DNA from: Pseudomonas gingeri | GTDB lineage: Bacteria; Pseudomonadota; Gammaproteobacteria; Pseudomonadales; Pseudomonadaceae | Reading direction: 5' to 3' | NCBI RefSeq assembly: GCF_013386165.1 | Contig: NZ_JACAOS010000017.1 | Location: 1-64,000, forward strand | Length of the DNA stretch: 64,000 bases | In this document: piece after piece, positions 44,817 through 51,758 of the stretch | Layout: each line of letters begins with the position of its first letter | How positions within the stretch are numbered: position 1 is the stretch's first letter | Notes under the pieces: generated by a model | The model's input: only the letters and a program-made list of their open reading frames with translations | Database searches by the model: none | What the model was told of the DNA's origin: nothing | Position numbers and translations under genes: made by a program

Positions 44817-45242
44817 TTATGCCCCATCACCGTAAAAGGTGGCAAGGACTTTACGAGCCCCGCCATGATCCCGGTGCTCGCCCAGATAGACACCTTGCCA
44901 GCTACCCAGAGCCAACCGTCCCGCCGTCACCGGCAAAGTCAGCTGACAGCCTAGCAAACTGGCCTTGAAATGCGCCGGCAGGTCGTCCGCGCCTTCGTCG
45001 TTGTGTTCATAATCGGCCTTGACCTGGGGTACCAGCCGGTTGAAAAAACGTTCGAAGTCACGACGGACCGCCGGATCGGCGTTCTCGTTGATGGTCAACG
45101 AGGCCGAGGTATGCTGCAGCCACAAATGCAGCAGACCGACCTGGCACGCCTGGAGTTCAGGCAAGCCGTCGAGCAACTCCTGGGTCACCAAATGAAAACC
45201 CCGGGGCCTGGCCCGCAAGGTAATCAGTGTCTGTTGCCACAT
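44817..45242 (-). CDS. yjbQ: YjbQ family protein (secondary thiamine-phosphate synthase family)
   Basis: A 141-residue UPF0047/YjbQ protein. The family signature HLWLQHTSASLTINENADP is clear, with conserved His residues also in DDLPAHFKASLLG and YLGEHRDHGG that probably bind metal. Some members show weak thiamine-phosphate synthase activity; the physiological role is unclear. The ATG at 45242 starts MWQQTLITLRARPRGF, the family N-terminus. Confidence 0.88.
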   Translation of the reverse strand: MWQQTLITLRARPRGFHLVTQELLDGLPELQACQVGLLHLWLQHTSASLTINENADPAVRRDFERFFNRLVPQVKADYEHNDEGADDLPAHFKASLLGCQLTLPVTAGRLALGSWQGVYLGEHRDHGGARKVLATFYGDGA

Positions 45243-45289
45243 ACAGATCGAAGCCTCTTCGGCGCGCATTCTAGCGCGCTGTGGAAAAA

Positions 45290-45318
45290 AGCAAAGAGCC
45301 TAATACTCTTGCTTTGCT
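45290..45318. promoter_or_regulatory. Small inverted repeat upstream of yjbQ
   Basis: AGCAAAG (45290-45296) and CTTTGCT (45312-45318) can pair with 15 bases between, 48 bases before the yjbQ start. It could be a leader hairpin or chance; no U-run follows. Confidence 0.2.
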
Positions 45319-45414
45319 GTAAGCAATCAGCCCTTACAAAAACACCCGGGGGTTTTGGCCGTAATGCCTTTGGATAAATCCTTTCAGTCCCTTTTTCAAT
45401 GACAAACTCCAGAC

Positions 45415-45448
45415 AAAAAAATGCCCGGCAAGCCGGGCAATTTTTTTT
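45415..45448. terminator. Rho-independent terminator of glnK-amtB
   Basis: Perfect stem TGCCCGGC-AA-GCCGGGCA, flanked by seven A (minus-strand U-run) on one side and eight T on the other. It lies just past the amtB stop and works in both directions. Confidence 0.9.
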
Positions 45449-45455
45449 GCTGCGT

Positions 45456-46796
45456 TTACAGGTTGTAACCGCGCTCGTTGTGTTGCGCCAGGTCCAGGCC
45501 CACCGACTCTTCTTCGTCGGCGACGCGCAGCCCCATCACGGCGTCCAGCACCTTGAGGATGATGAAGGTCACGATCGCCGTGTAGATGACGGTGAAGCCG
45601 ACGCCTTTGCACTGAATCCAGACTTGTGCGGCAACGTCAGTGGTCGCGGTGTTGAAGCCGCCCATGGACGGTGCAGCGAACACACCGGTCAGGATCGCGC
45701 CGAGGATACCGCCGATACCGTGCACGCCGAAGGCGTCCAGGGAGTCGTCGTAGCCCAGTTTGCGTTTCAGGGTGGTGGCGCAGAAGAAGCACACCACGCC
45801 GGCCGCCAGGCCGATGATCAGCGAGCCCATCGGGCCAACGGTACCGGCAGCCGGGGTAATGGCCACCAGACCGGCAACCACACCCGAAGCGATGCCCAGG
45901 GCACTTGGCTTACCGTGGGTCAGCCACTCGGCGAACATCCAGCCCAGGGCAGCGGCGGCGGTAGCGATCTGGGTGACCAGCATCGCCATACCGGCGGTGC
46001 CGTTGGCCGCGGAAGCGGAACCGGCGTTGAAGCCGAACCAGCCGACCCACAGCATGGCCGCGCCCATCAGGGTGTAACCGAGGTTGTGCGGCGCCATCGG
46101 GGTGGTCGGGAAGCCTTTGCGCTTGCCCAGCACCAGGCAGGCCACCAGGCCAGCCACACCAGCATTGATGTGAACCACGGTGCCGCCGGCGAAGTCGAGC
46201 ACGCCCCAGTCACCCAGCAGGGAACCCGGACCGCTCCAGACCATATGCGCAATCGGCGCATAGACCAGGGTGAACCATACGCCCATGAACACCAGCATCG
46301 CGGAGAACTTCATGCGTTCAGCGAAGGCACCGACGATCAGCGCCGGGGTGATGATGGCGAAAGTCATCTGGAAGGTGACGAACACCGCCTCAGGGAACAG
46401 CGCCGTCGGCCCGGTGATACTGGCCGGCGTGATGCCCGCTAGGAAGGCCTTGGCCATGCTACCGACGAAGGAGTTGTAGTTGACGACGTTGGCTTCCATC
46501 CCGGTGGTGTCGAACGCGAGACTGTAGCCATAAATGAACCACAGAATGGTGATCAGACCGGTAATGGCGAAGCACTGCATCATCACGGAAAGAATGTTTT
46601 TCGAACGCACCATGCCGCCGTAGAACAGCGCGAGGCCTGGAATCGTCATGAACAGCACGAGGGCTGTCGAGGTCAGCATCCAGCTGGTGTCGCCGGAATT
46701 CAGGACTGGAGCAGGTACCGGGTCCGCCGCCATTGCCAAGGCTGGCATTACGAGGGACAACAGGGCTCCTAGCCCTGCGAATTTACGCAGAGTCAT
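45456..46796 (-). CDS. amtB: Ammonium transporter AmtB
   Basis: A 446-residue channel protein with a cleavable signal-like N-terminus (LLSLVMPALAMAADPVP) and eleven hydrophobic helices. The twin pore histidines are in GTVVHINAGVAG and FGVHGIGGILG; GWFGFNAGSA and the phenylalanine-gate region TFQMTFAIITPALIVGAFAER are present. AGGAG lies 8 bases before the ATG. It follows glnK by 34 bases in the classical nitrogen-regulated glnK-amtB operon; GlnK blocks the channel when nitrogen is plentiful. Confidence 0.95.
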   Translation of the reverse strand: MTLRKFAGLGALLSLVMPALAMAADPVPAPVLNSGDTSWMLTSTALVLFMTIPGLALFYGGMVRSKNILSVMMQCFAITGLITILWFIYGYSLAFDTTGMEANVVNYNSFVGSMAKAFLAGITPASITGPTALFPEAVFVTFQMTFAIITPALIVGAFAERMKFSAMLVFMGVWFTLVYAPIAHMVWSGPGSLLGDWGVLDFAGGTVVHINAGVAGLVACLVLGKRKGFPTTPMAPHNLGYTLMGAAMLWVGWFGFNAGSASAANGTAGMAMLVTQIATAAAALGWMFAEWLTHGKPSALGIASGVVAGLVAITPAAGTVGPMGSLIIGLAAGVVCFFCATTLKRKLGYDDSLDAFGVHGIGGILGAILTGVFAAPSMGGFNTATTDVAAQVWIQCKGVGFTVIYTAIVTFIILKVLDAVMGLRVADEEESVGLDLAQHNERGYNL

Positions 46797-46830
46797 ATTG
46801 TTTTCTCCTGGGGCGTTGGGGTTTGGCGGC

Positions 46831-47169
46831 TTAGATTGCGTCGGTATCGGTTTCGCCGGTACGGATGCGAATAGCCTGTTCCAGATTGACCACAAAGATC
46901 TTGCCGTCACCGATCTTGCCGGTGTTGGCCGCCTTGGTTATCGCCTCGATAACCCGGTCAAGATCCTTGTCGTCAATGGCGACATCAATCTTCACCTTGG
47001 GCAGGAAGTCGACCACGTATTCCGCGCCGCGATACAGCTCGGTGTGACCCTTCTGCCGACCGAAGCCTTTGACCTCAGTGACGGTAATGCCCTGCACGCC
47101 GATCTCGGACAACGACTCGCGCACGTCGTCCAACTTGAACGGCTTGATGATGGCAGTGACTAGCTTCAT
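46831..47169 (-). CDS. glnK: Nitrogen regulatory PII protein GlnK
   Basis: A 112-residue PII signal protein. The T-loop GRQKGHTELYRGAEYVVDF carries Tyr51, the uridylylation site, and the C-terminal signature GDGKIFVVNLEQAIRIRTGE is present. It senses 2-oxoglutarate and ATP/ADP, and regulates AmtB and, with GlnD/NtrB, nitrogen gene expression. GGGAGAGAG precedes the ATG. A sigma-54-like promoter and an NtrC-like site lie upstream. Confidence 0.95.
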   Translation of the reverse strand: MKLVTAIIKPFKLDDVRESLSEIGVQGITVTEVKGFGRQKGHTELYRGAEYVVDFLPKVKIDVAIDDKDLDRVIEAITKAANTGKIGDGKIFVVNLEQAIRIRTGETDTDAI

Positions 47170-47224
47170 GAAAACTCTCTCCCGAATTGGTGGACTTGCC
47201 CCAGGAAAACAAACCCGACTCAAG

Positions 47225-47241
47225 TCTAAGCGCAGTGCCTG
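47225..47241 (-). promoter_or_regulatory. Sigma-54-like promoter for glnK-amtB (imperfect -12)
   Basis: On the minus strand CAGGCACTGCGCTTAGA matches the -24 part (GGCAC) and the TT of the -12 part of the consensus TGGCAC-N5-TTGCW, but the usually conserved GC at -12 reads AG. It is about 55 bases before the glnK ATG. Nitrogen control of this operon is general knowledge; the site is a prediction. Confidence 0.4.
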
Positions 47242-47466
47242 GCTTTGTAACGCATCGTCGGTCCACATCGACCGCCCGACGCCAGCTAAACCGCTGCTGG
47301 CGAAACTTCCCAGCTTCGTCTGCCGCACTGCATTCGTCACAGCGACTGCATCAGTGCATGGGTCATTGGCAACTAAGCAGAAACCTTGCCAGCTCCGTAA
47401 AAACCAGTGATTTCAGTCTGTTGGCCGCTACGCGGGGTGAAAAGGCGGGTTGCATCCGGGCTATAC

Positions 47467-47481
47467 GCACAACAACGGTGC
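47467..47481. promoter_or_regulatory. NtrC-like enhancer site
   Basis: GCAC-N7-GTGC (GCACAACAACGGTGC) has the half-site sequence and spacing of the NtrC consensus TGCACC-N5-GGTGCA, about 230 bases upstream of the sigma-54-like element, a normal enhancer distance. Confidence 0.45.
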
Positions 47482-47586
47482 GCACTGCGCCGAGGCAATG
47501 CGCGATAACCGTGCGTCCGCCCCCATGAAAATCACTATAGACACTGCGTGGTACACTGCCGGCAATCTGTTTCCGGAACCTTAGCC

Positions 47587-47847
47587 ATGCTTGCGCCCAA
47601 AGCTTTCCTCGATGCCCTGAGCGGCCACGCCTCCCGTTTGTTCAGCGGCGAAACACCCCTGCCCCGCCAGGAATTCGAAAGTCAGTTCAAGGTGTTGCTG
47701 CAAAGCGGCTTCAGCAAGCTGGACCTGGTCAGCCGGGAGGAGTTCGACAGCCAGATGGTGGTGTTGGCCCGTACTCGTGCACGACTGGAGAGCCTGGAGG
47801 CGAAGGTGGCAGAGTTGGAAGCACGGCTGGCACCCGTCGAGGAATAA
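47587..47847 (+). CDS. ubiK: Ubiquinone biosynthesis accessory factor UbiK (YqiC family)
   Basis: An 86-residue protein: amphipathic N-terminal helix (MLAPKAFLDALSGHASRLF), central QSGFSKLDLVSREEFDSQMV and a C-terminal coiled-coil trimerisation helix (RARLESLEAKVAELEARLA). The layout is that of the YqiC/UbiK family, which helps the aerobic ubiquinone biosynthesis complex through UbiJ and lipids. Divergent from glnK. Confidence 0.9.
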   Translation: MLAPKAFLDALSGHASRLFSGETPLPRQEFESQFKVLLQSGFSKLDLVSREEFDSQMVVLARTRARLESLEAKVAELEARLAPVEE

Positions 47848-48053
47848 ACGTCCGGCTGCCTGGGCCGCGCCAGGCACCCGCTCGAACACCGCACCAATTG
47901 TCCCTTTATTAGAATCAATGATTTCCGTTTTTGCCGGATTGTTTCGAGAGATGAGCGAACCTAAAGTACACCCATGCCGCAGCCACTGACCACAACGACA
48001 GGCCGCCGCCAAATTCGCTCCGCCAAAACTCTCGACGCATAAGGAAATCCATC

Positions 48054-48710
48054 ATGTCCAATCTCGAACTGCTGAACCCAACCAACGCCACCCTGATCCT
48101 GATCGACCACCAGCCACAGATGTCCTTCGGCGTGCAATCGATCGACCGCCAGACCCTGAAGAACAACACCGTGGGCCTGGCCAAGGCAGCGAAGATCTTC
48201 AACGTGCCGACCATCTACACCTCGGTGGAAACCAAGAGCTTCAGCGGTTATATCTGGCCTGAACTGCTGGCGGTCAACCCGGGCGCAGAACCGATCGAGC
48301 GCACCTCGATGAACTCCTGGGAAGACAAGAAGTTCGTCGAGGCGGTGAAGGCTACCGGCCGCAAGAAACTGATCATGGCGGCGTTGTGGACCGAGGTCTG
48401 CCTGAACTTCCCGGCCCTGGAAGCCCTGGCCGAAGGTTTTGAGGTGTACATTGTCACCGACGCGTCCGGCGGCACCACCAAAGAGGCCCACGACATGTCC
48501 GTGCAGCGGATGATCCAGGCCGGCGCGATCCCGGTGACCTGGCAGCAGGTCCTGCTCGAATTCCAGCGTGACTGGGCCCACAAGGAAACCTACGATGCGG
48601 TGATGGATCTGGTGCGCGAGCACAGCGGCGCCTACGGCATGGGCGTGGACTACGCCTACACCATGGTGCACAACGCCCCGCAACGTACCCTGGACGGATC
48701 CTTCCGATGA
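48054..48710 (+). CDS. Isochorismatase family hydrolase (YcaC-like)
   Basis: A 218-residue cysteine hydrolase. The catalytic triad positions are visible: Asp in LILIDHQPQM, Lys in the KATGRKKLIMAAL region and the nucleophilic Cys in LWTEVCLNFPAL; VTDASGGTTKEAHDMSVQRM is the conserved following segment. The sequence resembles YcaC, an octameric hydrolase of unknown substrate. The RBS AAGGAAATCC precedes the ATG. An antiporter gene follows after 66 bases on the same strand; joint transcription is possible but unproven. Confidence 0.87.
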   Translation: MSNLELLNPTNATLILIDHQPQMSFGVQSIDRQTLKNNTVGLAKAAKIFNVPTIYTSVETKSFSGYIWPELLAVNPGAEPIERTSMNSWEDKKFVEAVKATGRKKLIMAALWTEVCLNFPALEALAEGFEVYIVTDASGGTTKEAHDMSVQRMIQAGAIPVTWQQVLLEFQRDWAHKETYDAVMDLVREHSGAYGMGVDYAYTMVHNAPQRTLDGSFR

Positions 48711-48776
48711 TTGGCCCGCCAGGCGGCAGCGCTGGCGGGTTTTCATGCTATCCACCCGAAGAAAGGGAGTTCCCCC

Positions 48777-50603
48777 ATGCCACATGAGGGCAGCCTGCTG
48801 CAGGCCGCGGTCATTTTCCTGATGGCTGCGGTCATCATCGTTCCCCTGGCCAAGCGCTTGCAGCTCGGTGCCGTGCTCGGCTACCTGCTGGCCGGTGTGC
48901 TCATCGGCCCGCAAGTCCTGAAACTGATGGGTGACGCGGATAACGTCGCGCACTTCTCCGAGATGGGCGTGGTGTTCCTGCTGTTCATCATCGGCCTGGA
49001 GCTGTCGCCCAAGCGCCTCTGGCTCATGCGCAAGGCGGTATTCGGCGTTGGCCTGGCCCAGGTGCTGTTGACCGGGCTGGTGATTGGCGCGCTGGCCATG
49101 CTCGTCTTCGGCCAGAGCCCGCAGGCGGCGGTTATCCTCGGGTTGGGCCTGGCGCTGTCGTCGACGGCGATGGGGCTGCAGAGTCTCGCCGAAAGCCGCC
49201 AGTTGAACAGCCCCCACGGTCGGCTCGCCTTCGCCATTTTGCTATTCCAGGACATCGCCGCCATCCCGCTCATCGCCCTGGTGCCGCTACTGGCCGTCAC
49301 CGATCCGCAAGCCGGCGGCGAAAGCAGCCTGGTTCATGGGCTGAAAGTGCTCGGGAGCATCGCCCTGGTCGTGGTGGGCGGGCGCTACCTGCTGCGCCCG
49401 TTGTTCCGCGCCGTGGCCCGCACCGGCCTGCCGGAAGTCGCCACCGCCACCGCGCTGCTGGTGGTGATCGGCACCGCCTGGCTGATGGAACTGGCGGGGG
49501 TATCGATGGCGCTGGGGGCATTCCTGGCTGGCTTGCTGCTGGCCGACTCGGAATACCGTCATGAGCTGGAGTCGCAGATCGAGCCTTTCAAGGGCCTGCT
49601 GCTGGGCCTGTTCTTCATGAGCGTGGGCATGGGCGCGAACCTGCCGCTGCTGTTCGAGCGCCCAGGCCTGATCATCGGCCTGACCCTGCTGCTGATTGGC
49701 CTCAAGCTGCCCTTGCTGATGTTCGTCGGGCGCCTGGCCGGCGGGTTGTCGCCTATCGCGGCACTGCGCCTGGGCGTGGTGCTGGCTGCGGGTGGCGAAT
49801 TCGCCTTCGTGGTCTTCAAACTCGGCCAGAACCTGGGCCTGTTCGATGCCCGCACCTACGACACCCTGATCATGACCATCACCCTGTCGATGGCCGTCAC
49901 CCCGCTGTTGTTGATGGCCTGCGCACGCTTCTTGAAAGCGCGGCCGCAGCCGGTCAAGGAAGTGCCGGAAAACCTGAAGAAGATCCACAGCGACGGCCCC
50001 CGGGTCGTCATCGCCGGCATGGGCCGGGTCGGCCAGATCATCGCGCGAATCCTCCATGCGCAGGACATCCCCTTTGTCGCCCTGGACACTTCGGTCGATA
50101 CCATCGAGATGGTCCGCAGCTTCGAGCATGCGCCGGTCTTCTATGGCGACCCCATGCGCCCGGAAATCCTCAGCGCGGCCAAGGTCGGCGAGGCCGAGTA
50201 CTTCATCGTCGCCGTGGACGACCCGGAGATAGCGGTGAAAACCGCGCAAACGGTGCAGCGCCTATACCCGCAGGTCAAAGTCCTGGCCCGCGCGCGCAAC
50301 CGCCAGCACGTGCACAAACTGCTCGATGCCGGTGCCGAGCCGGTGCGGGAAACCTATTACTCGAGCCTGGAAATGACCCGCCGCGCCCTGGAAGGGCTGG
50401 GCATCAGCGCGACCCAGGCCGAGCACCGCATCCAGCAGTTCATGGCTCATGACGAACAGGTGCTGGCGGCCCAGCGACTGGTGCGCGACGACAGCTCGAA
50501 GATCAAGCAGACCACCCTCGAAGCCCGCGCCGAGCTGGCCCGGCTGTTCGAAAGCGATACGGGGGAGCCGGAGCAGGCGCTGTCACCGGCGAGCCGGGTT
50601 TAA
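48777..50603 (+). CDS. CPA2 family monovalent cation:proton antiporter (KefB/KefC type)
   Basis: A 608-residue membrane transporter. The N-terminal ~390 residues give 12-13 hydrophobic helices of the Na/H-exchanger fold, including the LLFIIGLELSPKRLW signature. A C-terminal cytosolic RCK/TrkA-N domain binds nucleotide (VVIAGMGRVGQIIARIL, GxGxxG). The layout is that of glutathione-gated or pH-regulated K+ efflux systems; the ion and gating ligand are not certain. AAAGGGAG precedes the ATG at 48777. The extra N-terminal in-frame residues upstream lack an RBS. Confidence 0.88.
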   Translation: MPHEGSLLQAAVIFLMAAVIIVPLAKRLQLGAVLGYLLAGVLIGPQVLKLMGDADNVAHFSEMGVVFLLFIIGLELSPKRLWLMRKAVFGVGLAQVLLTGLVIGALAMLVFGQSPQAAVILGLGLALSSTAMGLQSLAESRQLNSPHGRLAFAILLFQDIAAIPLIALVPLLAVTDPQAGGESSLVHGLKVLGSIALVVVGGRYLLRPLFRAVARTGLPEVATATALLVVIGTAWLMELAGVSMALGAFLAGLLLADSEYRHELESQIEPFKGLLLGLFFMSVGMGANLPLLFERPGLIIGLTLLLIGLKLPLLMFVGRLAGGLSPIAALRLGVVLAAGGEFAFVVFKLGQNLGLFDARTYDTLIMTITLSMAVTPLLLMACARFLKARPQPVKEVPENLKKIHSDGPRVVIAGMGRVGQIIARILHAQDIPFVALDTSVDTIEMVRSFEHAPVFYGDPMRPEILSAAKVGEAEYFIVAVDDPEIAVKTAQTVQRLYPQVKVLARARNRQHVHKLLDAGAEPVRETYYSSLEMTRRALEGLGISATQAEHRIQQFMAHDEQVLAAQRLVRDDSSKIKQTTLEARAELARLFESDTGEPEQALSPASRV

Positions 50604-50642
50604 CAGGCGTCTCCTCGTTTTCATGAGGTTGCACGCTATGTG

Positions 50643-50948
50643 TCAGGCACAGTGGGGCAGGCGCGCCACTTGCTGCCTGATCGTTGCACCGCGCTCGATT
50701 TCAGCGGTGCGCAAATCGTAGGTCGATTGCAGGTTAAGCCAGAATTCGGGCGTGGTATCCAGGCAGATCGACAACCTGAGCGCCATGTCCGCACTGACAC
50801 CACGACGTTGCAGCACAATGTCGTTGACCGTTGGCGCCGAGACGTTCAGCGCCCTTGCCAAGGCTGCCGCCGTCAGCTCCAACGGCACCAGGTATTCTTC
50901 CTTGAGGACTTCTCCGGGGTGTACCGGACGCATACCGTTCTTGATCAT
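50643..50948 (-). CDS. higA: HigA-type antitoxin
   Basis: A 101-residue antitoxin with an Xre-like helix-turn-helix: MRPVHPGEVLKEEYLVPLEL, then TAAALARALNVSAPTVNDIV and the family-typical RGVSADMALRLSICLDTTPE plus FWLNLQSTYDLRTAE. It would neutralise HigB and repress the operon. The ATG at 50948 follows the toxin stop by seven bases. Toxin-first order is characteristic of higBA. In-frame residues upstream overlap higB and are unlikely to be used. Confidence 0.93.
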   Translation of the reverse strand: MIKNGMRPVHPGEVLKEEYLVPLELTAAALARALNVSAPTVNDIVLQRRGVSADMALRLSICLDTTPEFWLNLQSTYDLRTAEIERGATIRQQVARLPHCA

Positions 50949-50955
50949 GCTCACC

Positions 50956-51234
50956 TCAGTGATAATCGACGATCTCGACATTTTCGGCCCCGTTAGGTCC
51001 CCAGATGAAGCAGATTCGCCATTGGTTGTTGATGCGAATACTGTGCTGCCCCTTACGATTCCCTTCCAGCACCTCCAGGCGGTTACCCGGAGGCGAACGA
51101 AGGTCCATCAAGGCGGAGGCCGCGTCGAGCATCGCCAGCTTCCGCTCCGCGACATTGACAATGGCTGACCATAAACGGGTCTTACCCTTACGAAAAAGCC
51201 ACTCGGTCTCGGAACAGTTGAAGCTTACAATCAT
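50956..51234 (-). CDS. higB: HigB-type toxin (RelE/ParE superfamily mRNA interferase)
   Basis: A 92-residue toxin, predicted to cleave mRNA on the ribosome. Family segments: ETEWLFRKGKTRLWSAIVNV, AERKLAMLDAASALMDLRSP, PPGNRLEVLEGNRKGQHSIR and the core strand INNQWRICFIWGPNGAENVE, ending IVDYH with the conserved C-terminal His. It is intact, with no frameshift. A concentric palindrome covers the bases just before its ATG. Confidence 0.93.
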   Translation of the reverse strand: MIVSFNCSETEWLFRKGKTRLWSAIVNVAERKLAMLDAASALMDLRSPPGNRLEVLEGNRKGQHSIRINNQWRICFIWGPNGAENVEIVDYH

Positions 51235-51262
51235 GATTAACTCTTAACGTTATTCATTAATC
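51235..51262. promoter_or_regulatory. Concentric palindrome, probable HigA operator
   Basis: GATTAA (51235-51240) and TTAATC (51257-51262) are perfect inverted repeats, and centred on exactly the same axis is TAACGTTA (51245-51252). The 28-bp element lies between the -10 box and the higB ATG, where an autorepressor would act. Confidence 0.65.
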
Positions 51263-51263
51263 A

Positions 51264-51291
51264 AGTGTATCGCCTAGGCACATAAAAGCAA
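51264..51291 (-). promoter_or_regulatory. Predicted sigma-70 promoter of higBA
   Basis: Minus-strand -35 TTGCTT (51286-51291), 16-base spacer, -10 TACACT (51264-51269). Transcription would start inside the palindrome at 51235-51262. Confidence 0.5.
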
Positions 51292-51758
51292 CCCGGCAAA
51301 ACCCCATCTCTGCCACGTGCGCAAAATCACAGGGAACGATTCACTTTGCATTCAAGAAACGCGCATACCCCTGGCCGTCTTCCACAGTCGCACCCAAATG
51401 AGTGTGGAAGCCCCCGCCGCTATCGTGTACGGCGAGCTAGCATTCCGCTGATGCCAGTGAGTTGCCACTGAGGTGATTGTTACTCCTTCACTTCAGCGAA
51501 GCAGGTGCAATTAATCTGGCGATACGGTGCTTAGAATGCCAATTTAATTGCACTTTCGTTCGAGCATACCGAGCGCTTACCCAACCTGATCATCGCTCAT
51601 TTGCGTGTTAACCAACGCCCTCCGACACCATCAACGCTAACTCATCCTGCGACCAGACCCCGAATCGTCTGGACACATAAAACCCCTCAAGCCCCTCCCC
51701 CGCTCAACTAGTCTTCCAGAACCGCAGGAAGCGGCCCCTTCGCGTTCAAGGAAAGAGC
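51292..51758. other. Gene-free region upstream of comM with a decayed comM fragment
   Basis: About 467 bases, lower in GC than the neighbouring core genes. They contain the partial comM copy (51344-51426) and then about 310 bases with no ORF, insertion sequence or terminator recognised, up to the comM RBS (AAGGAAAG). Confidence 0.6.
51344..51426 (+). pseudogene. Decayed duplicate of the comM 5' end
   Basis: 51364-51426 aligns without gaps to the comM start (offset 394 bases) with about 52 of 63 bases identical; examples are TCCACAGTCGC and GTGGAAGCCCCCGCCG in both. Similarity continues upstream across the RBS zone (TTCAAGAAACGCGCAT against TTCAAGGAAAGAGCAT). The start codon is ATA instead of ATG, and the frame (PLAVFHSRTQMSVEAPAAIV) runs into a TGA at about 51449-51451. 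It is therefore a dead fragment. Confidence 0.75.

Larger units (their letters stand above)
47170..47586. other. Regulatory intergenic region between divergent glnK and ubiK
   Basis: These 417 bases without a gene carry the sigma-54-like element at 47225-47241 and the NtrC-like dyad at 47467-47481. The remaining sequence shows no reliable ORF. Confidence 0.65.

Noticed and set aside
45399..46442. 347-residue plus-strand frame
   Set aside because: It is antisense to amtB; AmtB has all pore residues.
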